From assembly GCA_022841545.1 (NCBI GenBank), contig JALHRF010000016.1, forward strand, positions 1-43,712: a DNA stretch of 43,712 bases, written 5' to 3'. The position numbers and the translations under genes were made by a program. Below are positions 1 through 7,262 of the stretch, piece after piece; position 1 is the first letter of the stretch, and every line of letters begins with the position of its first letter. The stretch comes from Bauldia sp. (GTDB lineage Bacteria; Pseudomonadota; Alphaproteobacteria; Rhizobiales; Kaistiaceae). Under the pieces are notes generated by a model that saw only the letters and a program-made list of their open reading frames with translations, was not told the origin of the DNA and did not search any database.

Positions 1-61
1 AAAACCTCGCTCGGATCGCGCCCGCCAGAAGCTGATCCAGGAGGTCCTTCTCGATAGCCAT
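1..61 (-). pseudogene. IS256-family transposase, N-terminus only, frameshifted
   Basis: The start ATG lies at 61-59 behind a good AGAGGAG site. The first residues, MAIEKDLLDQLLAG, match the typical N-terminus of IS256-family (mutator-type, DDE) transposases. The family continues with a stretch like RDPSEVF. Here the reading frame gives AIRARF, and adding one G in the GGGCGC stretch (about positions 21-26) restores RDPSEVF. So one base is missing, either as a real inactivating frameshift or as an error at the low-coverage contig end. Only about 20 codons are present, so nothing can be said about the catalytic core. Confidence 0.65.
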
Positions 62-120
62 CTGATGATTCTCCTCTTTCCATCATCATGGCCTCGCGCA
101 CAGAATTCCTGACAGTCCCC
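1..120 (-). mobile_element. End of an IS256-family insertion sequence, cut by the contig edge
   Basis: Read on the minus strand, this stretch starts at about 120 with GGGACTGTCAGGAATTCTGT, which looks like an IS256-family terminal inverted repeat. An AGAGGAG ribosome binding site and the transposase start follow. The outer boundary near 120 is inferred from the form of the repeat; the matching far end is outside the window. That the contig stops inside a multicopy IS is a common cause of assembly breaks. The element appears to have landed in a gene whose end remains at 121-399. Confidence 0.6.
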
Positions 121-399
121 GGCAAAGCTCTCGCCGGCCGTGCAGAAGCAGCCTGGGTCTTTGATATCGCCCGCGGCGACCCTGCACTCGAAAGACTTTT
201 CGCGGAACGCGCTCTCGCGCTTCTCGGACAATCGCCCGAGATGTGGCGCGACATGCCCTATTCGTACGATGTGAATGGGGCTCGCGAGACCTGCACGGAT
301 CCTGGTGCTGCACAGATGCTCGGCGCGCTCCGTGACCGTCTCAACGAACTCTCCGAGCAAGAGGACGCGTGTCAAAGACAACAACAGCATCCGGGGTAG
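88..399 (+). pseudogene. Probable 3' remnant of a gene interrupted by the IS
   Basis: This is an open frame of 103 codons with codon use like the neighbouring host genes. Its ATG at 88 lies inside the putative IS end and has no ribosome binding site, so the first eleven codons are probably IS sequence and the genuine part starts near codon 12 (position 121). The remaining roughly 90 residues (for example WVFDIARGDP and PEMWRDMPYS) look like a soluble acidic protein that I do not recognise. The simplest reading is the C-terminal part of a host protein cut by IS insertion; a short intact gene with a start supplied by the IS is possible. Confidence 0.35.
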
Positions 400-482
400 A
401 CCGAGAACACCTGAGGCACTATAACCACGCTCGCAACCGGTCCGATCTGCAGAATTGCGGCCCGAACTTGCAAAACCACCTT

Positions 483-493
483 AGCAATATCAA
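483..493 (+). repeat. AGCAATATCAA repeat, host-side copy
   Basis: AGCAATATCAA lies 10 bases upstream of the tRNA-Gln gene. The same word occurs inside the element at 18093-18103 (same strand; 12 bases match including the next C) and inverted at 579-589. See the finding on this repeat. Confidence 0.6.
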
Positions 494-503
494 CTGCTTA
501 GGA

Positions 504-577
504 TGGGGAATCGTCTAACGGTAGGACAGCGGACTCTGACTCCGCCAGTCTAGGTTCGAATCCTAGTTCCCCAGCCA
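504..577 (+). tRNA. tRNA-Gln (anticodon CTG)
   Basis: The acceptor stem TGGGGAA (504-510) pairs with TTCCCCA (567-573), followed by discriminator G and encoded CCA (575-577). The anticodon stem GCGGA/TCCGC encloses the loop CTCTGAC, giving anticodon CTG, which reads CAG glutamine codons. The T arm contains GGTTCGAATCC. The U1-A72 start is usual for bacterial tRNA-Gln. The 3' 47 bases are the phage attachment core, so insertion of the element restored an intact gene on this side. Confidence 0.97.
531..577 (+). other. attL: left attachment core, 3' part of tRNA-Gln
   Basis: These 47 bases are repeated exactly at 18115-18161. The core starts in the anticodon stem and runs through the CCA end, a standard target for tyrosine integrases. 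The sequences diverge on both sides: C at 530 against G at 18114, and T at 578 against A at 18162. The integrase gene starts its downstream side 60 bases away, as expected for attL. Confidence 0.95.
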
Positions 578-578
578 T

Positions 579-589
579 TTGATATTGCT
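579..589 (-). repeat. AGCAATATCAA repeat, inverted copy next to attL
   Basis: TTGATATTGCT starts two bases after the att core. It is the exact reverse complement of the word at 483-493 and 18093-18103. With the copy beside attR it forms an inverted pair just inside both ends of the element, the arrangement expected of integrase arm sites. Confidence 0.55.
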
Positions 590-622
590 ACCTTTTTCCC
601 CTTTGTCGTCTAGAACAGGTTA

Positions 623-646
623 GGCCAGTTGGGCGGTCAGTTGGGG
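623..646 (+). repeat. Two tandem 12-base direct repeats beside attL
   Basis: GGCCAGTTGGGC and GGTCAGTTGGGG stand head to tail, with 10 of 12 bases identical. They overlap the last codons of the integrase gene and lie 46 bases inside the att core. Their place suits arm-type binding sites for the integrase or an excisionase; this is inference from position only. Confidence 0.35.
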
Positions 647-1668
647 GAATTTGTTCCCGCAACGTACTTGCGCATGGCACTTTCTGCCAATGCCGGATCG
701 CGGTCGAGATAGTGCGCATTCAGGATGGCTGCGGCGTCCCGGAGGCTATGCCCGGTGATCGTCGCGATTTCCGGGATCGTGCATCCGCACTTGGCCAGCC
801 GCGTCACAGCCGTGCCCCGGAGGTCGTTAAACGTGAGGTCGACAATCCCCGCCTTGTCGCAAGCCTTCGACCAGCTTGAGCGGAACCCGTCTTCCGTCCA
901 CGGCCGATCGTCCGTCGAGTTGAGGATGATCGGGCTAACCTTCTTTGCGGCGTCGAGTGCCGCCTTGAGCGGTGGCGCAACCGGGATCACCACGCGCATG
1001 CCCGTCTTCGACTGCTTGAGCCGGATATGCGTTCCATCGTAGGCGGACCACGGCAACCGCAGTAGGTCGCCCTGTCGCTGGCCCGTCCACAGGGCGAGCA
1101 AGAGCGGTAGGTGAAGGTGCTGTGGTGCGCTCTTGAGGAAGGCCGCTTCGTCCGCCGCCGTCCACACGTTCTCTGCCCGTGAGCCGCTATACAGCCGCCC
1201 TCCCCCCTTGCACGGGTTGGCTGTCACCTGTCCCCGGCCGTGCGCCCATGACAGGACGCGGGCCAGCACGGTCCACGCGTAGTCAGCTTGGCGACGGGAT
1301 CGTTGTGCGAGCCGATCGCGCCAGTCCCGGAACACTCCGATCGTCCGCCGGTCGGACAGGGCCGTCAGCGGGAAGTCGCCAAACTCCCCTTCGATGATCT
1401 TGATCTGGCGCACGTAGTCGGCTCGCGTGCGGGGTGCAAGGTCGGTGAACTCGCTGCTTGCCTGATAGGCCAGCATGACTGAAAGCAGCACGCCTTCCCT
1501 CGGAGTCACCTTGCGGGCGACGGCTTCGTTGTATGCCGCCATGAACGCGGGATCACCCGGCTTGCCGGGAAGCTTCGGGCCGCCCTTCCACGCGTAGTAG
1601 TAGGTTGCCGTCTGCCCGCTCGCGAGCTTCTTTGTGACGCGGTTGAGGCCCCTAAGACGAACGTGCAT
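637..1668 (-). CDS. int: Tyrosine-family site-specific integrase
   Basis: The enzyme (343 residues from the chosen start) should recombine the phage att site with the tRNA-Gln target. A SAM-like core-binding segment spans about 60-150 and the catalytic domain about 165-325. The catalytic residues are R198 (TGQRQGDLLRL), K221 (KQSKTG), R284 in FNDLRGTAVT, H307 (TGHSLRDA) and Y320 (LNAHYLD). The usual HxxR histidine is Asn281 here, a substitution tolerated in some family members. The frame stays open up to 1731, but the Met at 1668 fits the family's N-terminus and overlaps the end of the upstream gene by 17 bases, suggesting coupling. The gene sits next to attL and is read toward it. Confidence 0.93.
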   Translation of the reverse strand: MHVRLRGLNRVTKKLASGQTATYYYAWKGGPKLPGKPGDPAFMAAYNEAVARKVTPREGVLLSVMLAYQASSEFTDLAPRTRADYVRQIKIIEGEFGDFPLTALSDRRTIGVFRDWRDRLAQRSRRQADYAWTVLARVLSWAHGRGQVTANPCKGGGRLYSGSRAENVWTAADEAAFLKSAPQHLHLPLLLALWTGQRQGDLLRLPWSAYDGTHIRLKQSKTGMRVVIPVAPPLKAALDAAKKVSPIILNSTDDRPWTEDGFRSSWSKACDKAGIVDLTFNDLRGTAVTRLAKCGCTIPEIATITGHSLRDAAAILNAHYLDRDPALAESAMRKYVAGTNSPN

Positions 1669-1858
1669 CGTGCCGCTCCTTCCACGCGTCGAATGCGCTT
1701 TGGCTGGTCTCTTGGATCGTCTCGGGATCATAGGTGACGATCCGGAATTGACCGTCGCCGAGGGACTTCACGCCCGCGATCGGAAGGCCGGCTTCCTTCA
1801 CAAGCTTGATCATCCTGAGAACGTCGGTGCGATTGATAGTCGACGGGCTACGCGGCAT
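1652..1858 (-). CDS. Small phage protein upstream of integrase
   Basis: This is a protein of 68 residues. The segment INRTDVLRMIKLVKEAGLP followed by a short beta-rich stretch (GQFRIVTYDP) resembles small proteins often found just before integrases in alphaproteobacterial prophages; their function is not established. The start at 1858 overlaps the end of the 81-residue gene by 11 bases, and the stop overlaps the integrase start, so the three genes look translationally coupled. A role in excision or integration is a guess from position; it has no clear winged-helix excisionase motif. Confidence 0.6.
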   Translation of the reverse strand: MPRSPSTINRTDVLRMIKLVKEAGLPIAGVKSLGDGQFRIVTYDPETIQETSQSAFDAWKERHDARSS

Positions 1859-2093
1859 GACTGGCCACCTTCGCCTTGGTGACGATGGCCCCGGTCCCGA
1901 CCTTCGCGGTGACGGCATCTTCAAAATGCGGACCAGCCGCAAGAACGTTGGCGTGGAATTGGACTAGCTCGGCCTTCGTCAGCTTTTTGGTGAGAATCGC
2001 CACGGCCTTGGCTGCGCACGACTTCTGAATTTCTGCGGTCTCTGCGGCGGTCGGCGGGGGATTGGTGCCCGCCAAGTGAAAGGTCATTGCCAT
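1848..2093 (-). CDS. Hypothetical phage protein, 81 residues
   Basis: The gene starts with ATG at 2093 behind AGGAG. The product has a helical, Ala- and Lys-rich character (AAKAVAILTKKLTKAELVQFH) and no signal peptide or membrane segment. I do not recognise a family. It is the first of three overlapping genes ending in the integrase and follows the small ribbon-helix-helix gene by 12 bases, so it probably belongs to the same leftward early transcript. Confidence 0.55.
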   Translation of the reverse strand: MAMTFHLAGTNPPPTAAETAEIQKSCAAKAVAILTKKLTKAELVQFHANVLAAGPHFEDAVTAKVGTGAIVTKAKVASHAA

Positions 2094-2105
2094 ATGTCGG
2101 TGCTC

Positions 2106-2258
2106 CTAAGCTGTCTTCGCCTGTTGCGCGTCGATACGGTCGCGGATTGCGCGGACCACCTCGGAATTCATCGAACTCCCGTTGCGTTCGGCCTGCGCGG
2201 CGAGCCACACGCGAAGCTCTTCGGGAACGCGGATTTTCAGGTTAGGCTTGCTGGTCAT
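2106..2258 (-). CDS. Arc-type ribbon-helix-helix DNA-binding protein
   Basis: The product has 50 residues. The beta strand LKIRVPEELRVWLAAQAE and the helix SSMNSEVVRAIRDRID form a typical Arc/MetJ-type fold, which binds DNA as a dimer through its N-terminal strand. The ATG at 2258 follows CAGGAGAG; a longer frame to 2327 lacks a ribosome site. It is divergent from a second ribbon-helix-helix gene at 2349, with a 90-base region between them. By position the two are the best candidates for the element's lysogeny or induction switch, because no CI-like repressor is present. An antitoxin role is unlikely since no toxin gene adjoins it. Confidence 0.75.
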   Translation of the reverse strand: MTSKPNLKIRVPEELRVWLAAQAERNGSSMNSEVVRAIRDRIDAQQAKTA

Positions 2259-2348
2259 CGGGTTTCTCTCCTGTGAACCATAATGAGGCATATATGGACC
2301 ACTTACGGTCGTCCGCCAACCCTGCAATTTGTGGGTATCGATCCGGCG
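2259..2348. promoter_or_regulatory. Divergent control region between two RHH genes
   Basis: This 90-base intergenic region separates two divergently read Arc-type regulators. It contains the palindrome CATATATG at 2289-2296 nested in CCAT...ATGG (2278-2297), and it is AT-rich around 2278-2297. Overlapping divergent promoters with an operator bound by one or both proteins is the natural reading. No clean -35/-10 pair is obvious by eye. Confidence 0.45.
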
Positions 2349-2612
2349 ATGACTGACAGCCCGCTACCAATGAGGCTGCGGTTCCCGGTCGAACTGCGGA
2401 GACAGATTGAGGAAGCTGCGAGCGCCAACCGCCGCAGCCTCAACGCCGAGATAACCGCCCGGCTTGAAGCATCGTTCGGGGGGAAGCGGCCGTCACCGTT
2501 CCTGAGCAAGGCCGCAGCGAAGGCGGCCGGCGAGCGCGAAGATGCTGAAGAGCTAGAAGAGTGGAAGGCGTCGATCGAAAAGCGGCTTATAGAACTAGAG
2601 AGAAGAAATTGA
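2349..2612 (+). CDS. Arc-type ribbon-helix-helix protein with C-terminal helix
   Basis: The product has 87 residues. The N-terminal RHH fold reads LPMRLRFPVELRRQIEEAA followed by NRRSLNAEITARLEASF. An acidic, probably coiled-coil tail (EDAEELEEWKASIEKRLIELE) comes after a short linker and may mediate oligomerisation. The ATG at 2349 is chosen because the RHH domain starts there; an upstream ATG at 2283 would add a non-conserved leader. The gene is divergent from the RHH gene at 2106-2258 and its stop overlaps the TTG start of the next gene (TTGA), so regulator and membrane protein are co-expressed. Confidence 0.7.
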   Translation: MTDSPLPMRLRFPVELRRQIEEAASANRRSLNAEITARLEASFGGKRPSPFLSKAAAKAAGEREDAEELEEWKASIEKRLIELERRN

Positions 2613-3448
2613 CGAAACTCGATGACATTATTGATGTTTCAATAGCATATATTCTTACACGCACACCAAAGTGGTCGACGCTAAGGACGGTTGGTCGTTC
2701 TAAAGCGTTATCTATGACAATAATAATCCCATTTATTGGGTATATAATTTTGTTTAACAATCATATAATTGCCGTTCTTCAGTTATGGCCACCAATGTTC
2801 GGTGGGCCGGACGCAATATTAAGTCGTCTGTATTTTATATATTTTGGCTTGTCCACTCTCGGATTTGCCCAATTGACATTTTCTCTTGCCTGCCCACCAG
2901 AAATAAAGGTGTACGAAGCCGAGGCTGATTACGTACTTTCGGAGGAAACTATCGCTACGCGTCCATCTATGCGGTTGTGGATTGACGACATTGTTGCCGA
3001 CTACATGAAGAATCGAAATGACGATGAGTTAATACCCGTTTGGGACGAGGCCCGGTATCCGGACACTCTCGAAGTATTTTTTGACAGTGTTATATCGGAA
3101 ACTATGGCAGAGGCCCGCAGCAAAGGCCATTTACGTGCAGATGATGAAGATTTAGACGACCCAGACGATCCACGTTTTTTTACTGGGTCCGGTTTTGTCA
3201 ATGTCTTTAACGTCGCAAGTGTTATTTACCGCAATCAAATAGCCTACGAATCGTTCATATCGCTTTTTGTTAGAATGTCCTTAACGGTTAAGACCGACGT
3301 TCTTAGGTTACGCTATCTCGCGCTTGATAGGTCACAGCCAAGTATTAGATTGTTCGCCACAATTTCATATGTCTGCGGTTTTGGACTTCTCGCTATTCCC
3401 GGTGTCGACTCGCTAATACGTGTCCTCAAGCAATTTTTCTTGGGCTAG
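2609..3448 (+). CDS. AT-rich membrane protein of unknown function (prophage cargo)
   Basis: The likely start is TTG at 2609, overlapping the previous stop as TTGA and preceded by AGAGAAG; an ATG at 2561 is possible but buried in the upstream gene. The 279 residues show two membrane segments at about 34-58 and 72-95, a large acidic soluble region at about 100-220 (with DADDEDLDDPDD-like acid clusters) and a hydrophobic segment near 250-270. Base composition is strikingly AT-rich compared with everything around it, which points to separate acquisition. It runs against the late genes and ends on a CTAG shared with the gene at 3445. I do not recognise the family. Lysogen-expressed cargo such as superinfection exclusion or defence is an inference from position only. 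Confidence 0.75.
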   Translation: MTKLDDIIDVSIAYILTRTPKWSTLRTVGRSKALSMTIIIPFIGYIILFNNHIIAVLQLWPPMFGGPDAILSRLYFIYFGLSTLGFAQLTFSLACPPEIKVYEAEADYVLSEETIATRPSMRLWIDDIVADYMKNRNDDELIPVWDEARYPDTLEVFFDSVISETMAEARSKGHLRADDEDLDDPDDPRFFTGSGFVNVFNVASVIYRNQIAYESFISLFVRMSLTVKTDVLRLRYLALDRSQPSIRLFATISYVCGFGLLAIPGVDSLIRVLKQFFLG

Positions 3449-3795
3449 GCGAACATCGCGTCAAACAGGGCTGGCGTCATCGGGGTTGCCGGCGGTACGG
3501 CCTTGGCCTCGCCCTGCGATGCTCTGGCATGCTTGAGCCAAGCATCATCGATCGCTCGTATCGCCGAGACGTGACGTGGTTCGATCGGCTCACGCATGAG
3601 CGAGGCATAGGCGTCTATCTCGGCGAAGGTGATCGGGTTCGGTCCTGCATCGCCATAGCTGCGGGTCGCGTGTAGATCGTCGAACCATGACCATAGCAGC
3701 CGCCCGGCTTCCGGGATCACCAGCCGCTTACCCTCGGCAAGGTGCGCCGTGAGGGTGTCGACGATCTGACGGGCGAGACGGTCCTGAGCGTCCAT
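3445..3795 (-). CDS. Phage tail-associated hypothetical protein
   Basis: The ATG at 3795 overlaps the tape measure stop by one base (TGATG); a GTG at 3798 is the alternative. The roughly 116 residues contain IPEAGRLLWSWFDDLHATRSYG, NPITFAEIDAYASLM and EPRHVSAIRAIDDAWL. This pattern resembles small proteins coded beside tape measure genes in siphoviruses, some of which are tail assembly chaperones. It is the last gene of the leftward late block. No distal tail, hub or fibre genes follow it. Confidence 0.6.
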   Translation of the reverse strand: MDAQDRLARQIVDTLTAHLAEGKRLVIPEAGRLLWSWFDDLHATRSYGDAGPNPITFAEIDAYASLMREPIEPRHVSAIRAIDDAWLKHARASQGEAKAVPPATPMTPALFDAMFA

Positions 3796-5645
3796 CACTT
3801 GTGAAGCCTGCGGTTACGCTCGGCACGCTGTACCAAGGCGGGAAGGCGTTCCCCGAGGTCGCGGTCATACTGCCGGAGAACGGCCTTGATCTGGTCTGCG
3901 GTCTCTCTGGCGTCGCTCCCGCCGCCCACTGTGATCTGGTAGTTGGGCGAGTAGACCACGCTCCCGCCGCCGCCGTTCGGCGTGATGTTGCCGCTCCGCT
4001 TCGGGGTGAACAGTTCGGGTCCTTTCTCGCCCACGAGATAGGACTTGCCGGAGTCGACCGGACCACCACGAGCACGAGCGCCCCCGAACACGTTGGACAG
4101 GAGGCCGCCGCCAGCGGTGCCGCCCCCGCCGAGGATGCCGCTGATCAATCCGTCTAAGCCGGAGTTGAGCAACCGGTCGGCGAGGCCCTGTAGGGCATCC
4201 CCAAGGCTTTCCGTGGCGCTCTTGCCGTCGCGCATGCCTTCCACGAACGATCCGAGCACGTCCCGGCTGGCGTCCCTGAGCACGTCCATCGCCTCGATAT
4301 TCTGGGAAAGGGCTAGCTCTTGGTCATAGAGGCTTCCCGCCGCCTCGGCGATGGCTGTACCGGCTTCCGTGTTGAGGTCGACGGCTGCGCGCTGCAGGGC
4401 ATTGTAGACGGCCTGTTCGCGAGCCGTGCGGCCTAGCTGTTCCTGTTGCGCCTTGAGGTCGTCGAGAACGTCCTTGGCCTTGTCCCGCTCTGCGGTGGTC
4501 GACGTTGAGCCGAACCCGCCAGCGGGAGGCGTGGGCGGGGTCCAGGTACCGCCTGCGGGCTTCCAACCTTGTGCCGATGTCCTCTGCGACAGGATGGCGA
4601 TGATCTCGTTTTCCTCGGCGTCCAGCGCCGCCATGCGCTGTTCCAAGATTGCCCGGCGACGGTTGGCGTTGCGGTTCGCGGCGGTCGCCGGGACGCCTTC
4701 AAGCTCGCGAAGCTCGGCACCTACGGCCCCCCGTTCCCGCATCAACTCGCCCTGTCGGGTTTCGAGCGAGCCGGAACGCTGATCCTCGAATGCCTTGAAG
4801 CCTTCGATGAAATCGGCGAGCGAGTCCGCAGCACTCACGATCGCAGATTTCAAGCCGGTTCCGACCGTGGCGGCCACCTCCCCGAAGCGACGGTCAAGCT
4901 CCGCAGCCTTGTCGATAAGATCATCGCTCATGACCACGCCAAGCTCATGCGCCCGATCGATGGTCGACCGGATGCCGGCTTCCCCTTGGCTGATCAACTC
5001 AACGAACCGTTCGCCAGCACTCCCGCCGAACAGCTCGTCAGCAATCCTGATCTGGGCTGCGCGGTCCATCTCGCCGAGGCGTCCGATGATCTCCAAGAGC
5101 AGCGCCGAGGGGTCGGTGAGCTTGCGCCCAAGCTCCTCTGCCCCGTATCCGAGACGCTGGAACGCCTCTGCGGCGCTGCCCTTGCCCGTGGCAACAAACT
5201 CGTCTGCCCGTAGGTTCAACTCCTTTAGGCCGTCCACCATGGCATCAAGGCCGATACGGTTCTGTTCGGCCACGAACTTCCATTCCTGAAACGCCTTCGC
5301 CGAGACGCCCGCGCGCTTCGCCTCATCACCCACAGTGGCGACGCTCTTGGCCACCTCGCCCACTTCACGGACGATGCCGGTGATGCCGAGGGCCACCTCC
5401 CCGCCGATGGCTGCTTTCCCGTAGGCGCCAATCTTCGCCGAGGATGCGGCGAGCGCCTGATTGATGCGATTGGTCGACCGGACCATGTCCGTTTCCATGG
5501 CCTTGGTTGCCGATCGGCTGTCACGGCGCATGCGGTCATACTGGCGGTCGGCGGTTCCGGCCGCCTTCGCCATGTTCTTTTCAAAGTCCTTGATCCTCGC
5601 TTCGAGGAGGATCACCAGCCTTTCGGCATCACCACCAGCGGCCAT
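3795..5645 (-). CDS. Tail tape measure protein
   Basis: The protein has 616 residues and is rich in Ala, Glu, Asp and Arg with long coiled-coil-like stretches at about 10-60 and 270-350. A Gly-rich C-terminal part contains ARARGGPVDSGKSYLVGEKG and PELFTPKRSG, typical for the end of siphovirus tape measure proteins. This family sets tail length, and at roughly 1.5 angstrom per residue the protein would fit a tail of about 90 nm. It follows the terminase large subunit by only 9 bases instead of the usual tail tube and chaperone genes. Confidence 0.85.
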   Translation of the reverse strand: MAAGGDAERLVILLEARIKDFEKNMAKAAGTADRQYDRMRRDSRSATKAMETDMVRSTNRINQALAASSAKIGAYGKAAIGGEVALGITGIVREVGEVAKSVATVGDEAKRAGVSAKAFQEWKFVAEQNRIGLDAMVDGLKELNLRADEFVATGKGSAAEAFQRLGYGAEELGRKLTDPSALLLEIIGRLGEMDRAAQIRIADELFGGSAGERFVELISQGEAGIRSTIDRAHELGVVMSDDLIDKAAELDRRFGEVAATVGTGLKSAIVSAADSLADFIEGFKAFEDQRSGSLETRQGELMRERGAVGAELRELEGVPATAANRNANRRRAILEQRMAALDAEENEIIAILSQRTSAQGWKPAGGTWTPPTPPAGGFGSTSTTAERDKAKDVLDDLKAQQEQLGRTAREQAVYNALQRAAVDLNTEAGTAIAEAAGSLYDQELALSQNIEAMDVLRDASRDVLGSFVEGMRDGKSATESLGDALQGLADRLLNSGLDGLISGILGGGGTAGGGLLSNVFGGARARGGPVDSGKSYLVGEKGPELFTPKRSGNITPNGGGGSVVYSPNYQITVGGGSDARETADQIKAVLRQYDRDLGERLPALVQRAERNRRLHK

Positions 5646-5654
5646 GTTCCATCC

Positions 5655-7262
5655 TCACACGTATGCCCACAGGGACACGTCGTCCGGGGCGTCGTCATAG
5701 CTCGACTTGTTGGTGTCGCCGGTCGCAGCACGGGCCACGGCCATGGCAGCGGCAACGGCCCCGTCGATACGGTCCTTGCTCTTGCCCTTCTCGAATTTCC
5801 TGTTGCCCGCGTGGTCCGTCGACACGGCGATGTTGTCGAAGCACCAGCGAAGGATTGGATGCCCGCCGTGCCGGAAGTTCCGGCCGATGATGGCGTGCTC
5901 AAGTGTCTTGATAGCCGGGCTCATGGTGAACCAGCCTTGCCGAAACTCGACAACGGGAAAGCCGTCATCCAGTAGCGGCCCCGAGACTTGCTGCGCATAG
6001 GCCGGGTCGAACGCGATTTCCATCACGCGGAACCGCTCGCATAGGCCCCGTATGTGCGCCTCAACGGCACGGTGATCGGTGACGGTGCCGCTCGTGGCGT
6101 GGATAAATCCATCCTTCGCCCACTGCGGATAAGGGACGCCATCGCGATCGGCGCGGCCCTGCAAGTTGTCGCCCGGACAAAAGAACCATGCCCACACGGC
6201 GAAGGTGTCGAGGTCGATAGGCCATGCGGCGACAACGGCTGTCAGGTCCGTCGTCAGTCCCATGTCGACGCCAATCCAACAGGGCTTGCCCTCAAGCTCG
6301 GCGAGGTCGACCGGCTTGTTGCCCTCGTCATAGACGCTCATGTCTACGAACGGCGCGGTCGAGTGGTCGCCCCAGATGTTGAGATTGTACTGCTTGAAAT
6401 CCTCCCGATCGCCGGGCTTGTCCTGAGCCTCCAGCGCCGCCTGTCGCATGCCCACGAGGTCCGGGAAGCCGGATTTCAGGCCGGGGTTCACGGCATGCCA
6501 AATCGTCTCGTCTTTCCAGTCGCAGTCACGCGGCGCGGCGAAGATGATCGGCAGATATGCCGGGTTGACGATCTCTCCCGACGCGACGCGAAGGGCGTAC
6601 TTGTGTTCCTCGTACGCCAGATTTTCGACGCCACGGCCCGCCGTCGTGATGATCACCAGCATCGTGTTCGGCGTCTTGAGGAGTCCCGTCCTGAGCGCCT
6701 TCCACAGCCGGCGATTTTTCCAAACATGAAGCTCGTCAATGAGCACGAAATGCGGGGTCTTGCCGTGCTGTACGTCGCCCTCGGCGGGGATGGCCACGAG
6801 CATGGAACCCGACGCGGGATGCTCAAGCTCAAGCTCGCTCTCGACTATGTGCGCGGCCTTGAGCAAGCCCGGCGTGGCGTTCACGAACGATGTTGCCTCA
6901 TCGAAGGCGAGTTGCGCCTGATCCTCCGCACCAGCGGCGAGGATGCACGAGCCGCCGGGAACCTTCTCCGGGCCGAACGTGTGTAGCAGGCCAAGGCCAG
7001 CGCCGATGGTGGTCTTCCTCGCTCCGCGCGGTATCTCGACATAGACGGTTCGCACCTGTCGGCTTCCGTCCGCATTCGAGGGGCCGTAGGCGCGGCGGAT
7101 GATCCTTTCCCAGAAATCGGGCAGCACGAATTGCCGCTTGGGTGCGGTCGACTTCGGATGCCGGAGCGCACGAAAGAACTTCACGGCACGCTCGCCGCGT
7201 CCGTGCGGGTCCGGGATCGGGGAGTTGTCAGATACCCAAATCGGCGTCGTCGGCTTCGTCAT
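5655..7262 (-). CDS. terL: Terminase large subunit
   Basis: The protein is the ATP-driven motor and nuclease for DNA packaging, 535 residues and full length. The N-terminal ATPase has a Walker A-like PRGARKTT at 78-85 and Walker B VLIDELHVWKN with D176 and E177. A motif III-like TTAGRG lies at about 206-211. The RNase H-like nuclease domain starts near WIGVDMGLTTDLTAVVAAW with its first catalytic Asp. The form matches the Terminase_1/HK97-type group. The start overlaps the small subunit gene by 35 bases. The pair lies downstream of the head-tail joining genes rather than before portal. Confidence 0.95.
   Translation of the reverse strand: MTKPTTPIWVSDNSPIPDPHGRGERAVKFFRALRHPKSTAPKRQFVLPDFWERIIRRAYGPSNADGSRQVRTVYVEIPRGARKTTIGAGLGLLHTFGPEKVPGGSCILAAGAEDQAQLAFDEATSFVNATPGLLKAAHIVESELELEHPASGSMLVAIPAEGDVQHGKTPHFVLIDELHVWKNRRLWKALRTGLLKTPNTMLVIITTAGRGVENLAYEEHKYALRVASGEIVNPAYLPIIFAAPRDCDWKDETIWHAVNPGLKSGFPDLVGMRQAALEAQDKPGDREDFKQYNLNIWGDHSTAPFVDMSVYDEGNKPVDLAELEGKPCWIGVDMGLTTDLTAVVAAWPIDLDTFAVWAWFFCPGDNLQGRADRDGVPYPQWAKDGFIHATSGTVTDHRAVEAHIRGLCERFRVMEIAFDPAYAQQVSGPLLDDGFPVVEFRQGWFTMSPAIKTLEHAIIGRNFRHGGHPILRWCFDNIAVSTDHAGNRKFEKGKSKDRIDGAVAAAMAVARAATGDTNKSSYDDAPDDVSLWAYV

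Noticed and set aside
2106..2258. Antitoxin of a toxin-antitoxin pair
   Set aside because: The RHH protein has no adjacent toxin-like gene; the neighbour on its strand is a helical hypothetical protein and the divergent gene is another RHH protein.
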